Positions 34,675-43,018 of a stretch of DNA of 54,897 nt are shown here, one piece after another; the stretch's first letter is position 1, and each line of letters begins with the position of its first letter. The notes under the pieces are model-generated. The model was given only the letters and a program-made list of their open reading frames with translations, did no database searches and was not told the origin of the DNA. Both the position numbers and the translations under genes were made by a program. The DNA is from Smithella sp. (lineage in GTDB: Bacteria; Desulfobacterota; Syntrophia; Syntrophales; Smithellaceae), in NCBI GenBank assembly GCA_017993615.1, contig JAGOMJ010000003.1, forward strand, positions 40,335 through 95,231, written 5' to 3'.

Positions 34675-35172
34675 ATGGATAAAATATTTACAAAAAAAGG
34701 CGTTTTGTTCGGTTTTCTTCTGGTGGCTTTCATCATCGTTTTTGAAATCATTCTGGCCTCCCTTTCTCTTCCCGCCTGGCCGGCCTTCATGGTGATGATT
34801 TTCTTTTTTGTGGTACACGAAGACACAAAACAGGGGGCTCCTATCGTGATCGGCGGACTGGCCGGTATCTTTTGCGCGGTTCTGAGTGAAATGTTCATTG
34901 ACGTCCTGATGCCCGTTATGGGACATGAAGCCGCCAAACTTCTTTTCATCGGCCTGTTCGTCTATGCGATTGTGCTTTTGAAGGACGCCATTCCTTACGT
35001 TTTCAACAGCTACGCCTTCATGTTTTTTCTCGTCTCCGCGATTGCCCGGCCGTCGGCAACGGTTTCGCCCTTTGTTTGGATGGCCGTCGAACTCGTTGTC
35101 GGCGTTATATTTATTCTGGGCATTCTGGGGATCAACCGGATCGTCTCCGCGATTTTGACGGAAGAAAAATAA
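34675..35172 (+). CDS. DUF1097-like inner membrane protein
   Basis: 165 aa with five hydrophobic helices (about 10-30, 35-50, 58-80, 90-125 and 130-155). Length, small-residue-rich helices and overall layout resemble the YcdZ/DUF1097 family, but I have no diagnostic motif, so the family name is tentative. Its promoter is good; YjbQ copy 1 follows 12 nt after the stop, so the two are probably co-transcribed. Confidence 0.65.
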   Translation: MDKIFTKKGVLFGFLLVAFIIVFEIILASLSLPAWPAFMVMIFFFVVHEDTKQGAPIVIGGLAGIFCAVLSEMFIDVLMPVMGHEAAKLLFIGLFVYAIVLLKDAIPYVFNSYAFMFFLVSAIARPSATVSPFVWMAVELVVGVIFILGILGINRIVSAILTEEK

Positions 35173-35184
35173 AAAGCTCGTTGC

Positions 35185-35607
35185 ATGATGATTGTTACAA
35201 AAACAATTAAACTTCAAACCCAGGGGTTCAACGATATGGTCAATATCACTCCCCGGGTTCTTTCCCTTCTGGAAGACTCGCCGGTTGCCGACGGGCTGAT
35301 TTGCGTTTTCTGCCCCGGCTCCACCGGTTCGGTGACGACCATTGAGTATGAATCCGGCGTACTGCATGATTTGAAAAAGGCACTCGAAAGAATTGCCCCG
35401 TCGGACATCCCTTACCGGCACGATGAACGATGGGGAGACGGCAACGGCTTTTCGCATGTCCGCGCCGCACTGATGAAACCGTCTCTGACGATTCCGCTGG
35501 TCGGCGGCAGGCCGACGCTGGGAACCTGGCAGCAGATTGTCTTTATCGACTTTGACAACCGAAAACGACACCGGGAACTGGTTGTGCAGATTATCGGGGA
35601 TGCATAA
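35185..35607 (+). CDS. YjbQ/UPF0047 family protein, copy 1
   Basis: 140 aa, full length. Family landmarks: CPGSTGSVTTIEYESG (about 45-60), YRHDERWGDGNGFSHVRAALM with the conserved His residues (about 80-100), PLVGGRPTLGTWQQIVFIDFD (about 108-128) and the RELVVQIIGD end. The family has weak thiamin-phosphate-synthase-like activity in vitro; the physiological role is unsettled. Two further homologues occur in this window (44418-44837, and a truncated one at 48110-48256), and this copy is the most diverged. Confidence 0.9.
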   Translation: MMIVTKTIKLQTQGFNDMVNITPRVLSLLEDSPVADGLICVFCPGSTGSVTTIEYESGVLHDLKKALERIAPSDIPYRHDERWGDGNGFSHVRAALMKPSLTIPLVGGRPTLGTWQQIVFIDFDNRKRHRELVVQIIGDA

Positions 35608-35807
35608 TTCGATTCGACCTGCATCGTGCCCGATGCGACCGTTTGACAGACATTCCCGATTTGCTTTCACGAGTTTCTTTGTGCAGGGAGCCGCCTCGAA
35701 TTCTCTGTTTTGAATTTTTTGTTTTTGTGGTAGGCTGCAAACCTCAGAAATCAAAGTTTCACCGTTTTTTGATTAATTTCCTATTCTTTTGCTTTTAGGG
35801 GGTGCCT

Positions 35808-37346
35808 ATGAAAAAAGTTGTCATAGCCGGTGTCGTCATCATTGTTCTTGTTTTTTCATTTATCGGTTTCCTTCATGGAAACAATGCAAAGCCTTCATCA
35901 CCTTCCGGCGCGGCGGTATCGTCAGGCATGCCGTCCGGAGCTGATACCTACATGCTTCTGAAAAATGTCAAATTCAGATTTGCCGAAGATATTTTCATCA
36001 ACGTTCACCACATGCTGTCGATCACCGAAAAGATCAAACCTTACCCGTACGTGGATATGAATAATGATCAATCCTTCAGCCTTAAAATTATCAGCGGACA
36101 TTGCTCGCTCGAGCCGCCGGTGATGGAAACTCTCTTCAATAAACACGTTTTGAATTATAAAGGCGCACCGCTGAAAGATCTTAAGCTGTCGACGGTGGAA
36201 ATGGATATTGACGGTCAGAAAGTGCCCATGCTGAAAACAAGCGGCATGATGAAACTGGTCGTCTGGCTTCCGTTTGAAATGATTGCCAGAGTCGGCGTGG
36301 ACAAGCCGACCAACCGGATGACACTGGAAGCCTATAAAATAAAATCCGTGGGGCTGCCATTTGTCAAAAACCTGATGGATATGTCCGGCGTCAAACTTTC
36401 CACCCTTTTATCCATCGAACCCGGCCGGGGTCTCTCCATTGAAAAAAACACCATGTATGTCGACGCGCTGAACATCACCCCGCCGCCGAAACTGGTCGGC
36501 AAGCTTCTTGATGCGAAGGCAAACGTCAGTACAAACTCCGTCGATCTGACACTTGGAGAGGAAAAACCGGCAAACGTCAAATATACCCTTCTGGTCCCGG
36601 ACGCAAAAAACTTTATCTATATCTTCCAGGGGTCACTGATCTTCGGAAAACTGCTTGCGCTTGATGCAAACCTGCAACTGGTTGATGCCAATCCGGCCGA
36701 TTATCTGGATTTCTATCTGAAAAAATATTTATTACAATTAAGCAGAAGTGCCATTCGGATGAAGCCGGACGCTTCGCTGATAGTCAATATTGCCGATTAT
36801 CAATCCGATTCATCGCCCGCTCCGGCAAAACCAGCGGAACCGGCCAAGCCCACATCGTTATCCAAGGCCGCTCCGGCCAAGGCGGTTTCGACAAAACCCG
36901 TTGCGGGAAAACCGGCCAAAACGCCCGCTGCTAAACCCGCTGCTTCGGCGCCCGCGGTCAAGCAGCACGCTTCGATCAATCTCCATCTGGAATTCGATAC
37001 GGCTCAATCCGCTGTTAAAGAACAATATCACTCTCATATCAAAAAACTGGCCGATTTAATGAAAAAATCACCGGATTCTCGCGTCGTCATACAGGGGCAT
37101 ACCGATAATCTCGACAAATTCAATAACCCCGACAATAATATAAAATTGTCTCAGGCCCGGGCGGACAGTGTTCGTCAGTATCTGATCGACAAATTCGGCA
37201 TCAATGCCGCACGCATCAAGGCTATCGGCTACGGACCGAACCAACCGATTGCCGATAATGCCACTCTGGAAGGACAGAAGAAAAACCGGAGGGTCGAGGC
37301 CGTTATTCAAACATCGCCGCAGGGGATGGTCGCATCAACCCTTTAG
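35808..37346 (+). CDS. OmpA-family C-terminal domain envelope protein
   Basis: 512 aa from the ATG at 35808 (AGGGGGTG upstream). An N-terminal membrane anchor covers about 3-20, followed by a 300-residue domain of unknown fold. A Pro/Ala/Lys-rich linker (about 335-390, repeated AKPA-type units) leads to the OmpA-like peptidoglycan-binding domain (about 393-505) with GHTDN near 428, LSQARADSVRQYL near 447 and NRRVEAVI at the end. It likely tethers membrane to peptidoglycan. A terminator follows at 37358-37405. Confidence 0.9.
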   Translation: MKKVVIAGVVIIVLVFSFIGFLHGNNAKPSSPSGAAVSSGMPSGADTYMLLKNVKFRFAEDIFINVHHMLSITEKIKPYPYVDMNNDQSFSLKIISGHCSLEPPVMETLFNKHVLNYKGAPLKDLKLSTVEMDIDGQKVPMLKTSGMMKLVVWLPFEMIARVGVDKPTNRMTLEAYKIKSVGLPFVKNLMDMSGVKLSTLLSIEPGRGLSIEKNTMYVDALNITPPPKLVGKLLDAKANVSTNSVDLTLGEEKPANVKYTLLVPDAKNFIYIFQGSLIFGKLLALDANLQLVDANPADYLDFYLKKYLLQLSRSAIRMKPDASLIVNIADYQSDSSPAPAKPAEPAKPTSLSKAAPAKAVSTKPVAGKPAKTPAAKPAASAPAVKQHASINLHLEFDTAQSAVKEQYHSHIKKLADLMKKSPDSRVVIQGHTDNLDKFNNPDNNIKLSQARADSVRQYLIDKFGINAARIKAIGYGPNQPIADNATLEGQKKNRRVEAVIQTSPQGMVASTL

Positions 37347-37357
37347 CCCCGTTTCAT

Positions 37358-37405
37358 AAAACAGCGACAAGGCTATCCACCGGATACGCCCTGTCGCTGT
37401 TTTTC
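37358..37405 (+). terminator. Rho-independent terminator after the OmpA-like gene
   Basis: AAAACAGCGACA (37358-37369) pairs with TGTCGCTGTTTT (37392-37403), with additional GGC/GCC pairing inside and a T-rich tail. Confidence 0.85.
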
Positions 37406-37531
37406 TTTACCGGTAATCCCCGTTCACATGACCGTATTTTGGTTTGTTGCTCGAGCAAAATAAACCGAACGCCCCTTTGACATGTGGTAAAAATGATTTA
37501 AATTACTCAAAAAGAGTCGGGTTGAAAATCG

Positions 37532-38089
37532 ATGATCAGGTTGGAAAAGATAATATCCGGCGGGCAAACGGGAGCGGACAGAGCGGGACTCGATTTTGCC
37601 ATCGATCATAAAATGGACTATGGCGGATGGGTTCCCAAAGGCAGAAAAACGGAAGACGGTTCGCTTCCGCTGAAATACCATCTTCAGGAAATGCCGACAC
37701 GCGATTACGCCATGCGAACCCTTCAGAATGTGCTCGACAGCGACGGCACGGTCATTGTGTCTCACGGTTTTCTCACCGGCGGTTCGGCATTAACCAGAGA
37801 ATTCGCCCTAAAATACAAAAAGTCCTGGCTTCACATTGATCTGAACGCATTATCTCTGCCGGATGCCGCCCATATGCTTTTACACTGGCTGGAGGAAAAG
37901 GAAATCCGCGTGCTCAATATCGCCGGTCCCAAAGCCGGCAAAGACCCGAAAATATATAAGGCGGTTCTGCGGCTGCTTCAGGAGGCGCTGACGGATTCCC
38001 ACGTTTTGGGCTCCGGCAAAAAGTCATGCGTCAAGCTTCAATGCACGCCGTCTTCGAAGCCGGGATCGTCCGGGGAGAAACAAAAATAA
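37532..38089 (+). CDS. Putative molybdenum carrier (MoCo-carrier/LOG-like) protein
   Basis: 185 aa. The N-terminal ISGGQTGADRAGLDFAIDH (about 8-26) and GGWVPKGRKTEDG are signatures of the putative molybdenum-carrier family (PF12694), a Rossmann fold related to LOG/DprA-like nucleotide-binding proteins. The NIAGPKAGKDPKIYKAVLRLL stretch near 130 closes the fold; this C-terminal part reappears in the chimeric gene at 44850-45272. Carrier function rests on distant homology to a Chlamydomonas protein. The last 25 residues look disordered. Confidence 0.85.
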   Translation: MIRLEKIISGGQTGADRAGLDFAIDHKMDYGGWVPKGRKTEDGSLPLKYHLQEMPTRDYAMRTLQNVLDSDGTVIVSHGFLTGGSALTREFALKYKKSWLHIDLNALSLPDAAHMLLHWLEEKEIRVLNIAGPKAGKDPKIYKAVLRLLQEALTDSHVLGSGKKSCVKLQCTPSSKPGSSGEKQK

Positions 38090-38157
38090 ACACTTGCGAA
38101 AACGGAACGAGAAACTGTTAACAAGGAAAAACGGTTTAACGTAAAGGACGCTATCCG

Positions 38158-38853
38158 ATGACCAATCCCAATACCCTGTTGATCAGACTTTTAACTCGGC
38201 TGCGCGATATGCGTCTCGTCTGGGATATCATGGGATCCCTTTACAATGGACGCATCTATAATCTGATCGAGGAACTCTACGACGATATCGCCAAAGATCT
38301 TGACACTCCGGATCAGGCGCAGATTCTCGATGCGGGCGCGGGCCGGGGATACCTGTCTGTGGCGCTGGCATCCCGGAATCCGGATAGCCATGTTACAGGA
38401 GTCGATTACTCCCGGATGCAGGTTCGCCGGGCTGAACGCTACCGCCGGGAGAAAAAAATACCGAACTGCTCTTTCCGCCAGAACAATGTCCTGTCTCTGG
38501 ATTTTCAGAACGCCGCCTTCGATGCGGCGGTGAGTGTCGGATCGATCAAACACTGGCCGGATTCCCGCCGGGGTCTGGCAGAACTTTACCGCGTCTGCAA
38601 ACCCGGAAGCTGCCTGATCATTTCCGAAACCGACCGCGACGTCCCGGACAACGAGCTGCGCAAATTTGTTCAACGCTTTCGCCTGCCTTTTGTGCCGGAA
38701 GATCTGCTTTTCTGGGGACTGCGTCACGTGGTTTTCGGACAGAGCTTTTCTCAGGATCAACTGGCCGACGCCGTCCGTCTGGCCGGATTCCGCAATATCG
38801 AAAGCCACAAGGTAAAAGCCTGTCCCTACGTCATTGTAAAAGCATGGAAATAA
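38158..38853 (+). CDS. Class I SAM-dependent methyltransferase
   Basis: 231 aa. SAM-binding motif I LDAGAGRGYLSVAL (about 58-71), acidic GVDYSRMQ (motif II, near 81) and NNVLSLDFQNAAFDAAV (motifs III-IV, about 103-120) are clear, as in Methyltransf_11/25 proteins. The acceptor is unknown; small-molecule or quinone/lipid methylation is typical. The adjacent UbiA-family gene suggests quinone or prenyl-lipid metabolism, but the 127-nt gap makes an operon uncertain. Confidence 0.88.
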   Translation: MTNPNTLLIRLLTRLRDMRLVWDIMGSLYNGRIYNLIEELYDDIAKDLDTPDQAQILDAGAGRGYLSVALASRNPDSHVTGVDYSRMQVRRAERYRREKKIPNCSFRQNNVLSLDFQNAAFDAAVSVGSIKHWPDSRRGLAELYRVCKPGSCLIISETDRDVPDNELRKFVQRFRLPFVPEDLLFWGLRHVVFGQSFSQDQLADAVRLAGFRNIESHKVKACPYVIVKAWK

Positions 38854-38980
38854 AACCAATAACCCTTCCTGGCTGATTTTCACATCCATTCCTCCGGCCT
38901 TCATTATATGCTTGCCAGATCGATCAATATTTTGTTAAACGACAATCCGAATCATTTCGGCAAAGGATGAAAAATATTCC

Positions 38981-39892
38981 ATGACGTTAAAAGGTATTCT
39001 CACGGTTGTCCGTATTCCCTTTCTGATTCTGGCTCTGATACTGGGCATTCTCGGCGCTGCCGTCGCCTGGTATGAATCCGTCCGGTACGGCTCGCCGTTC
39101 AACCTCTGCTATGCGGTTCTTGCCACCATCGGGTTGCTGATTGCCCACGCAGCGGTCAATATTTTCAACGATTATTTCGATGCCCGCAGCGGCCTGGATT
39201 ATAAAACCAACCGCACGCCTTTCAGCGGCGGCAGCGGCGCCGTTCCGACCGGATTACTGACGGTACATGAAAGCCTTCAACTGGGGATTATCTGCTTTGT
39301 CGTCCTTGTACCGATTGCCGTCTTCTTCATCATGAAAAGCGGATGGATGCTTCTCCCGCTGCTGATTGCAGCCATGTTGTTGATTGTTTTATACACGCCG
39401 TTTATTTTAAAAATGGGTTATCCTGAATGGTCGCCCGGATTGGGACTGGGCATTCTGCCTGTGATGGGCGCTTATTTTGTACACACCGGACAATATGCTC
39501 CGACCGCGCTGGTTGCCTCCATGCCGTCGTATTTTCTGGTGCACAATCTGCTTCTGCTCAATGAATTTCCCGACGCCGAAGCGGATGTCACGGTGAAAAG
39601 ACGGACACTGCCCATCGTTGCCGGAAAGAAAAACGCCGCCTTCTTTTTCTCGGGTGTCACTCTGCTGGTCTATATCTGGGTCCTGGGCGCAGTCATTTGG
39701 GGGTCTATGCCCGTCTTTACACTTGTGTGTTTTCTCACGATGCCGTTGGCCCTTCAGGTTATTAGAGGTTCTTTTCGTTATGACGAAAGAGAACTCCTGA
39801 TGGACACCATGAAAAAAAACGTGCTGCTTGTGCTGCTGACCCAGGCGCTCATTGCGGCAGGGTATATTGCCGCCGGCATCTTCTCTCGTTAA
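38981..39892 (+). CDS. UbiA-family prenyltransferase (MenA-like)
   Basis: 303 aa with about eight or nine membrane helices. The two Asp-rich motifs are visible: NIFNDYFDARSGLD (about 60-73) and NEFPDAEADVTVKR (about 190-203), which coordinate Mg-prenyl diphosphate. This arrangement resembles 1,4-dihydroxy-2-naphthoate prenyltransferases (MenA), fitting menaquinone synthesis in an anaerobe, but the aromatic acceptor cannot be fixed from sequence. AAAGGATG lies upstream of the ATG. It converges with the coiled-coil gene with 27 nt between. Confidence 0.88.
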   Translation: MTLKGILTVVRIPFLILALILGILGAAVAWYESVRYGSPFNLCYAVLATIGLLIAHAAVNIFNDYFDARSGLDYKTNRTPFSGGSGAVPTGLLTVHESLQLGIICFVVLVPIAVFFIMKSGWMLLPLLIAAMLLIVLYTPFILKMGYPEWSPGLGLGILPVMGAYFVHTGQYAPTALVASMPSYFLVHNLLLLNEFPDAEADVTVKRRTLPIVAGKKNAAFFFSGVTLLVYIWVLGAVIWGSMPVFTLVCFLTMPLALQVIRGSFRYDERELLMDTMKKNVLLVLLTQALIAAGYIAAGIFSR

Positions 39893-39919
39893 ATCGGATC
39901 AACCCTTTAAAGCACCTGG

Positions 39920-40375
39920 TCATCCGGATGTTGCCTTCGGCCCGGTCCCCGGAGCCGACGATTTACCGGCCGCCTTGGCGGACTGCGGTTTGGCCTTTTT
40001 CGGTGACGCTTTGGCGCGTTTCGCGCCTGGTTTGGCCGCCGTCTTTCCCGCGGAAGGTGTTTTCACTTTTTTCTGCCCTTCGGTTTTGGTCAGTTGCCAT
40101 TCGATCTTTTTGATTTTCGAATACGCCGCCTTTATTTTTTTATCGTCGTCCAGACGTTTCCCTTTATCAAGCGCCGCATAAGCCATACAGCCCAGTTCCT
40201 TAATTTGCTCCTGTATCTTCAGGTTAAGATTGAAAATTTTGTATTGTCTTTTTCCTTCCTCCGAAAGTTCATTCATTCTCACGGACACGACGGTTGCGCC
40301 TTCCCGCAAGACGGCAATCCCCTCTTCCATGCCTTTTTTCAAATTGGACTTGATCTTATCAAATATATTTTCCAT
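39920..40375 (-). CDS. Coiled-coil protein with a Lys/Ala/Pro-rich (histone H1-like) tail
   Basis: 151 aa from the ATG at 40375 (AGGAGGAAACC upstream; the longer frame to 40432 lacks a site). Residues 1-100 are amphipathic helix (FDKIKSNLKKGMEEGIAVL...). Residues 105-151 are low-complexity AAKPGAKRAKASPKKAK-type sequence, resembling eukaryotic-H1-like or phasin-like tails. DNA- or polymer-binding is a guess. Same strand as, and upstream of nothing but, the UbiA 3' end; the hydrolase gene lies 36 nt upstream. Confidence 0.7.
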   Translation of the reverse strand: MENIFDKIKSNLKKGMEEGIAVLREGATVVSVRMNELSEEGKRQYKIFNLNLKIQEQIKELGCMAYAALDKGKRLDDDKKIKAAYSKIKKIEWQLTKTEGQKKVKTPSAGKTAAKPGAKRAKASPKKAKPQSAKAAGKSSAPGTGPKATSG

Positions 40376-40410
40376 GGTTTCCTCCTTATCTCCTTTTAAT
40401 GTGCCGGGTT

Positions 40411-41097
40411 TCAGAATTGTCCATCCAGCCACGCTCCGGATGTTTTTACAATGCGGTCATGAATTGCCGATTGACGGATGCCCAGGGATTTCGGAACATG
40501 AAAAGAATGATCGCCGCCTTCGATCACATCCAGTTGCCAAGGTGCAGACAGATTTTTCAGAACTTTCCTGAACAGAATCATATCGCACAATGCATCTTTC
40601 GTCCCCGCAAAAAAAAGCAGCGGCACGTCCAGGCGGTACAGATGCGCATCTCTTGTTTTGGTCAGGTCGCCGGCAGGATGCAGAGGATATCCCAGAAAAA
40701 TAAGCCCGTCGGCCGGCAATTGTTTTTCTGCGGCCATTTGAGAGGCCACTCTTCCGCCCATCGATTTTCCGGACGCAATGACATGATCGACCTGAAAAGG
40801 CATATCGGTCTGGAAATGCAGAAATACCGCGCCCCAGGTCGCTTCCAGTTTTTTTTGACCGTCCGGCGCCTTCAGGCCTTTTTCTTTATAGGGAAAATTG
40901 AAACGCAGCGACGGATACCCCGCCCGGGCAAGCCCGTCACTGAAATCGACAAGCATTTCATGTTCCATATCGTTTCCGGCACCGTGTGCAACGATCACGC
41001 CGGCGCGGTAGTGTTTCTTCTTATCCGGCGGCAGAGTCAGAACTGCCGAAACGTTTTCACCTTGCTGGATGGTGATGGTCAGTTTTTTTCTTTCCAT
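40411..41097 (-). CDS. Alpha/beta hydrolase (KANL3/Tex30-like)
   Basis: 228 aa. VIVAHGAGNDMEHEM (about 33-47) is the oxyanion-region signature of this hydrolase group. The nucleophile elbow is GKSMGG (about 108-113); the acid is in FAGTKDALC (about 172) and the His is in GGDHSF (about 202). Cytosolic serine hydrolase; the substrate is not predictable. It lies 36 nt upstream of the coiled-coil gene and 33 nt downstream of the HD-domain gene on the same strand, suggesting a three-gene transcription unit. Confidence 0.88.
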   Translation of the reverse strand: MERKKLTITIQQGENVSAVLTLPPDKKKHYRAGVIVAHGAGNDMEHEMLVDFSDGLARAGYPSLRFNFPYKEKGLKAPDGQKKLEATWGAVFLHFQTDMPFQVDHVIASGKSMGGRVASQMAAEKQLPADGLIFLGYPLHPAGDLTKTRDAHLYRLDVPLLFFAGTKDALCDMILFRKVLKNLSAPWQLDVIEGGDHSFHVPKSLGIRQSAIHDRIVKTSGAWLDGQF

Positions 41098-41130
41098 AGA
41101 TTATTTCCGCGTCTGTTTTCCCTGATGATT

Positions 41131-41709
41131 TTACGGTTTATCCCGATCATGTGCAACAAGTTTTCCGATGGCCTGATGGATATCCATTTTCATAAAACCG
41201 GAAATTTTCCGTTCGACGGCCAGCGCCTGATTTTTATTGAGAAGAATCCGGCGGCGGATTTTCTCGTCGGTGGCATATCGCTTAATCAGATCATCCACCC
41301 GCTCATCGAGGCCGACAATAACGTTGTGCATCACCCGCTTGTCGGCATAATAAACGATTTCCCTTTCTTCCAGACCGCCCTGAAGATTCAGATCCGGTAT
41401 CGTGACATGCTGCTCCACAATCTCGGCAACACGTCGAAATCCCAGTTTTCGCAAAAGCACCCCTCCGGAGTCAGCGTGTTTTTCCCCGGTTTGAAGAGAC
41501 CTTGTTTTGGTAATGTCATGCAGCAGCGCTGCGGCAACAATCAAATCCCGATTTATCGACAGTCCCTCCTGAAGATGGTCCGTAATGGCAAGGGAAACCC
41601 GCATTACCTGTCTGGAATGCTCCACAATGTTCGGCAACATGGCATACCGGACCATCAGGTCTTCGCATTCCGCAAGGTCCGGAATGCTATCTTTTTTATT
41701 TTCCATCAT
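41131..41709 (-). CDS. HD-domain (HDIG-type) phosphohydrolase
   Basis: 192 aa. HSRQVMRVSLAI (first His, about 33), LLHDITKT (HD pair, about 62) and the later KHADSGG and VEQH histidines define an HDIG-type metal-dependent phosphohydrolase domain. The substrate is unknown. The longest frame begins at a TTG (41745) that is part of TTGACATTATTTATAAAA, which looks more like a promoter, so I place the start at ATG 41709. Confidence 0.82.
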   Translation of the reverse strand: MMENKKDSIPDLAECEDLMVRYAMLPNIVEHSRQVMRVSLAITDHLQEGLSINRDLIVAAALLHDITKTRSLQTGEKHADSGGVLLRKLGFRRVAEIVEQHVTIPDLNLQGGLEEREIVYYADKRVMHNVIVGLDERVDDLIKRYATDEKIRRRILLNKNQALAVERKISGFMKMDIHQAIGKLVAHDRDKP

Positions 41710-41745
41710 CAGTTTAAGATTTCTATTTTTTATAAATAATGTCAA

Positions 41746-42066
41746 TCAAAAAACCTGTTCGGTTTTAAAAGAGGATGCAAGGAAGAAAATACACCGGGCG
41801 CCTAAACCCTTCCACACTTTTTAAACAAGTAGCACCGAAGAATATTTTTGATTTTGTCAGTGTAAACGGCTATCGCAACTTGCATTTTTATCACATACAT
41901 GATAGGTAAAAAGAAAAATATCGAATGGGGTCCAAAAAGTCATCAGGACTTGAGGAGATTTTTCGATGGTTGGGTCGCCATCTGGCATAAGTCGGGTGAG
42001 CGATTTTTTTTATCCCGTTTTGCGCTGTCTAACGCACAGGAATAACTTTTTGAGGAAATAACGCAA
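41746..42066. other. 321-nt gene-free spacer
   Basis: No convincing gene. A 21-codon frame (41925-41990, +) encodes an amphipathic MGSKKSSGLEEIFRWLGRHL-type peptide but has no ribosome site. The segment 41940-42060 is G-rich, then T-rich, and forms the leader of the M23 peptidase gene; I could not match it to a known riboswitch. GAGGAAAT before 42067 is the peptidase ribosome site. Confidence 0.5.
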
Positions 42067-42951
42067 TTGAGAAGGACATTGGTCGGATTTGCATTATCTT
42101 TTTTTTCAGCGCTTTTGCTTTTTACATTTCCGGCAAACACCGGGGCGTTGTCCAAAGCGGACGTGTCCTTTTCATCGGACACGTTGGACCGGGGCGGAGT
42201 GATTCTTGTCACGGTAAAGACGAACGAGCAAAAAAAGCCCCGAATAACATGGCTGCAAAAAAAAGTACCCCTGGTATACAGCACGTCGGACGAATCATGG
42301 TCGGGATTTATCAGCGCGGACCTGCATCAGGAAACCGGATTATATGACTGCATGATCCGGGAGACCTCTTCCGGCTTTCAGGAAAGATATCCGATCCGTA
42401 TCCGTTTAAAAGATTACGGCGTTCGCCGATTGAAACTTCCCAAAACCAAAGTGGAACTGGATGCTCATTCCTTAAAGAGAGTAAAAAACGAGGCCGCGGT
42501 CATTCATTCGTTATGGCCGGCCGGCGATACATCGCCAAAATGGAAAGGGCATTTCGTGATGCCGGTTGACGGAGATATCGTGGGCACGTTCGGCAAGAAA
42601 AGTATTATTAACCAGCTGCACAGATCGCCGCATACCGGTGTGGACCTGGCCGGCAAAAAAGGCGATCCGGTTGTCGCCATCAATCACGGCAGGGTTCTTC
42701 TAGCGGCCGACCATTTTTTCAGCGGCAAATCGGTTTATGTGAACCATGGCGGAGGCATCATCAGCATGTATTTTCATCTTGACAAAATATTGGTAAACAA
42801 AGGAGATGATATTCACAAGGGCGAAGTCATCGGCCTTTTGGGTGCAACGGGACGCGTTACGGGTCCTCATCTTCACTGGGGAGTGAGAATCAACGGCAAC
42901 CGGGTCGATCCCCTGACGTTGATCGCATTGAGCGGCACTCTTGAAGAATAA
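42067..42951 (+). CDS. M23 family metallopeptidase
   Basis: 294 aa, TTG start at 42067 with GAGGAAATAACGCAA upstream. A signal peptide covers about 1-27. A beta-rich N-terminal domain (about 30-130) precedes the LytM/M23 domain (about 165-285), with the zinc ligands in HTGVDLAG (HxxxD, near 190) and HLHWGV (near 267) intact. It is expected to cleave peptidoglycan cross-links in the periplasm. The amidase frame begins within its last codons, implying co-expression of the two cell-wall enzymes. Confidence 0.92.
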   Translation: MRRTLVGFALSFFSALLLFTFPANTGALSKADVSFSSDTLDRGGVILVTVKTNEQKKPRITWLQKKVPLVYSTSDESWSGFISADLHQETGLYDCMIRETSSGFQERYPIRIRLKDYGVRRLKLPKTKVELDAHSLKRVKNEAAVIHSLWPAGDTSPKWKGHFVMPVDGDIVGTFGKKSIINQLHRSPHTGVDLAGKKGDPVVAINHGRVLLAADHFFSGKSVYVNHGGGIISMYFHLDKILVNKGDDIHKGEVIGLLGATGRVTGPHLHWGVRINGNRVDPLTLIALSGTLEE

Positions 42952-43018
42952 ATGGATGATACGTTTTTTCGGGAAAGCACAAAGCAATGAATCGATAAAG
43001 ATGGCCATTGGACAATCA

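Noticed and set aside
41925..41990. 21-aa amphipathic ORF MGSKKSSGLEEIFRWLGRHL-type
   Set aside because: No ribosome-binding site or terminator, and no second copy; it lies in the leader of the M23 peptidase gene. Kept only as a note in the spacer entry.
41940..42060. Possible c-di-GMP (GEMM-type) or other riboswitch before the M23 peptidase
   Set aside because: G-rich and structured-looking, but the conserved GEMM core and closing GGTTACC-type element could not be found.
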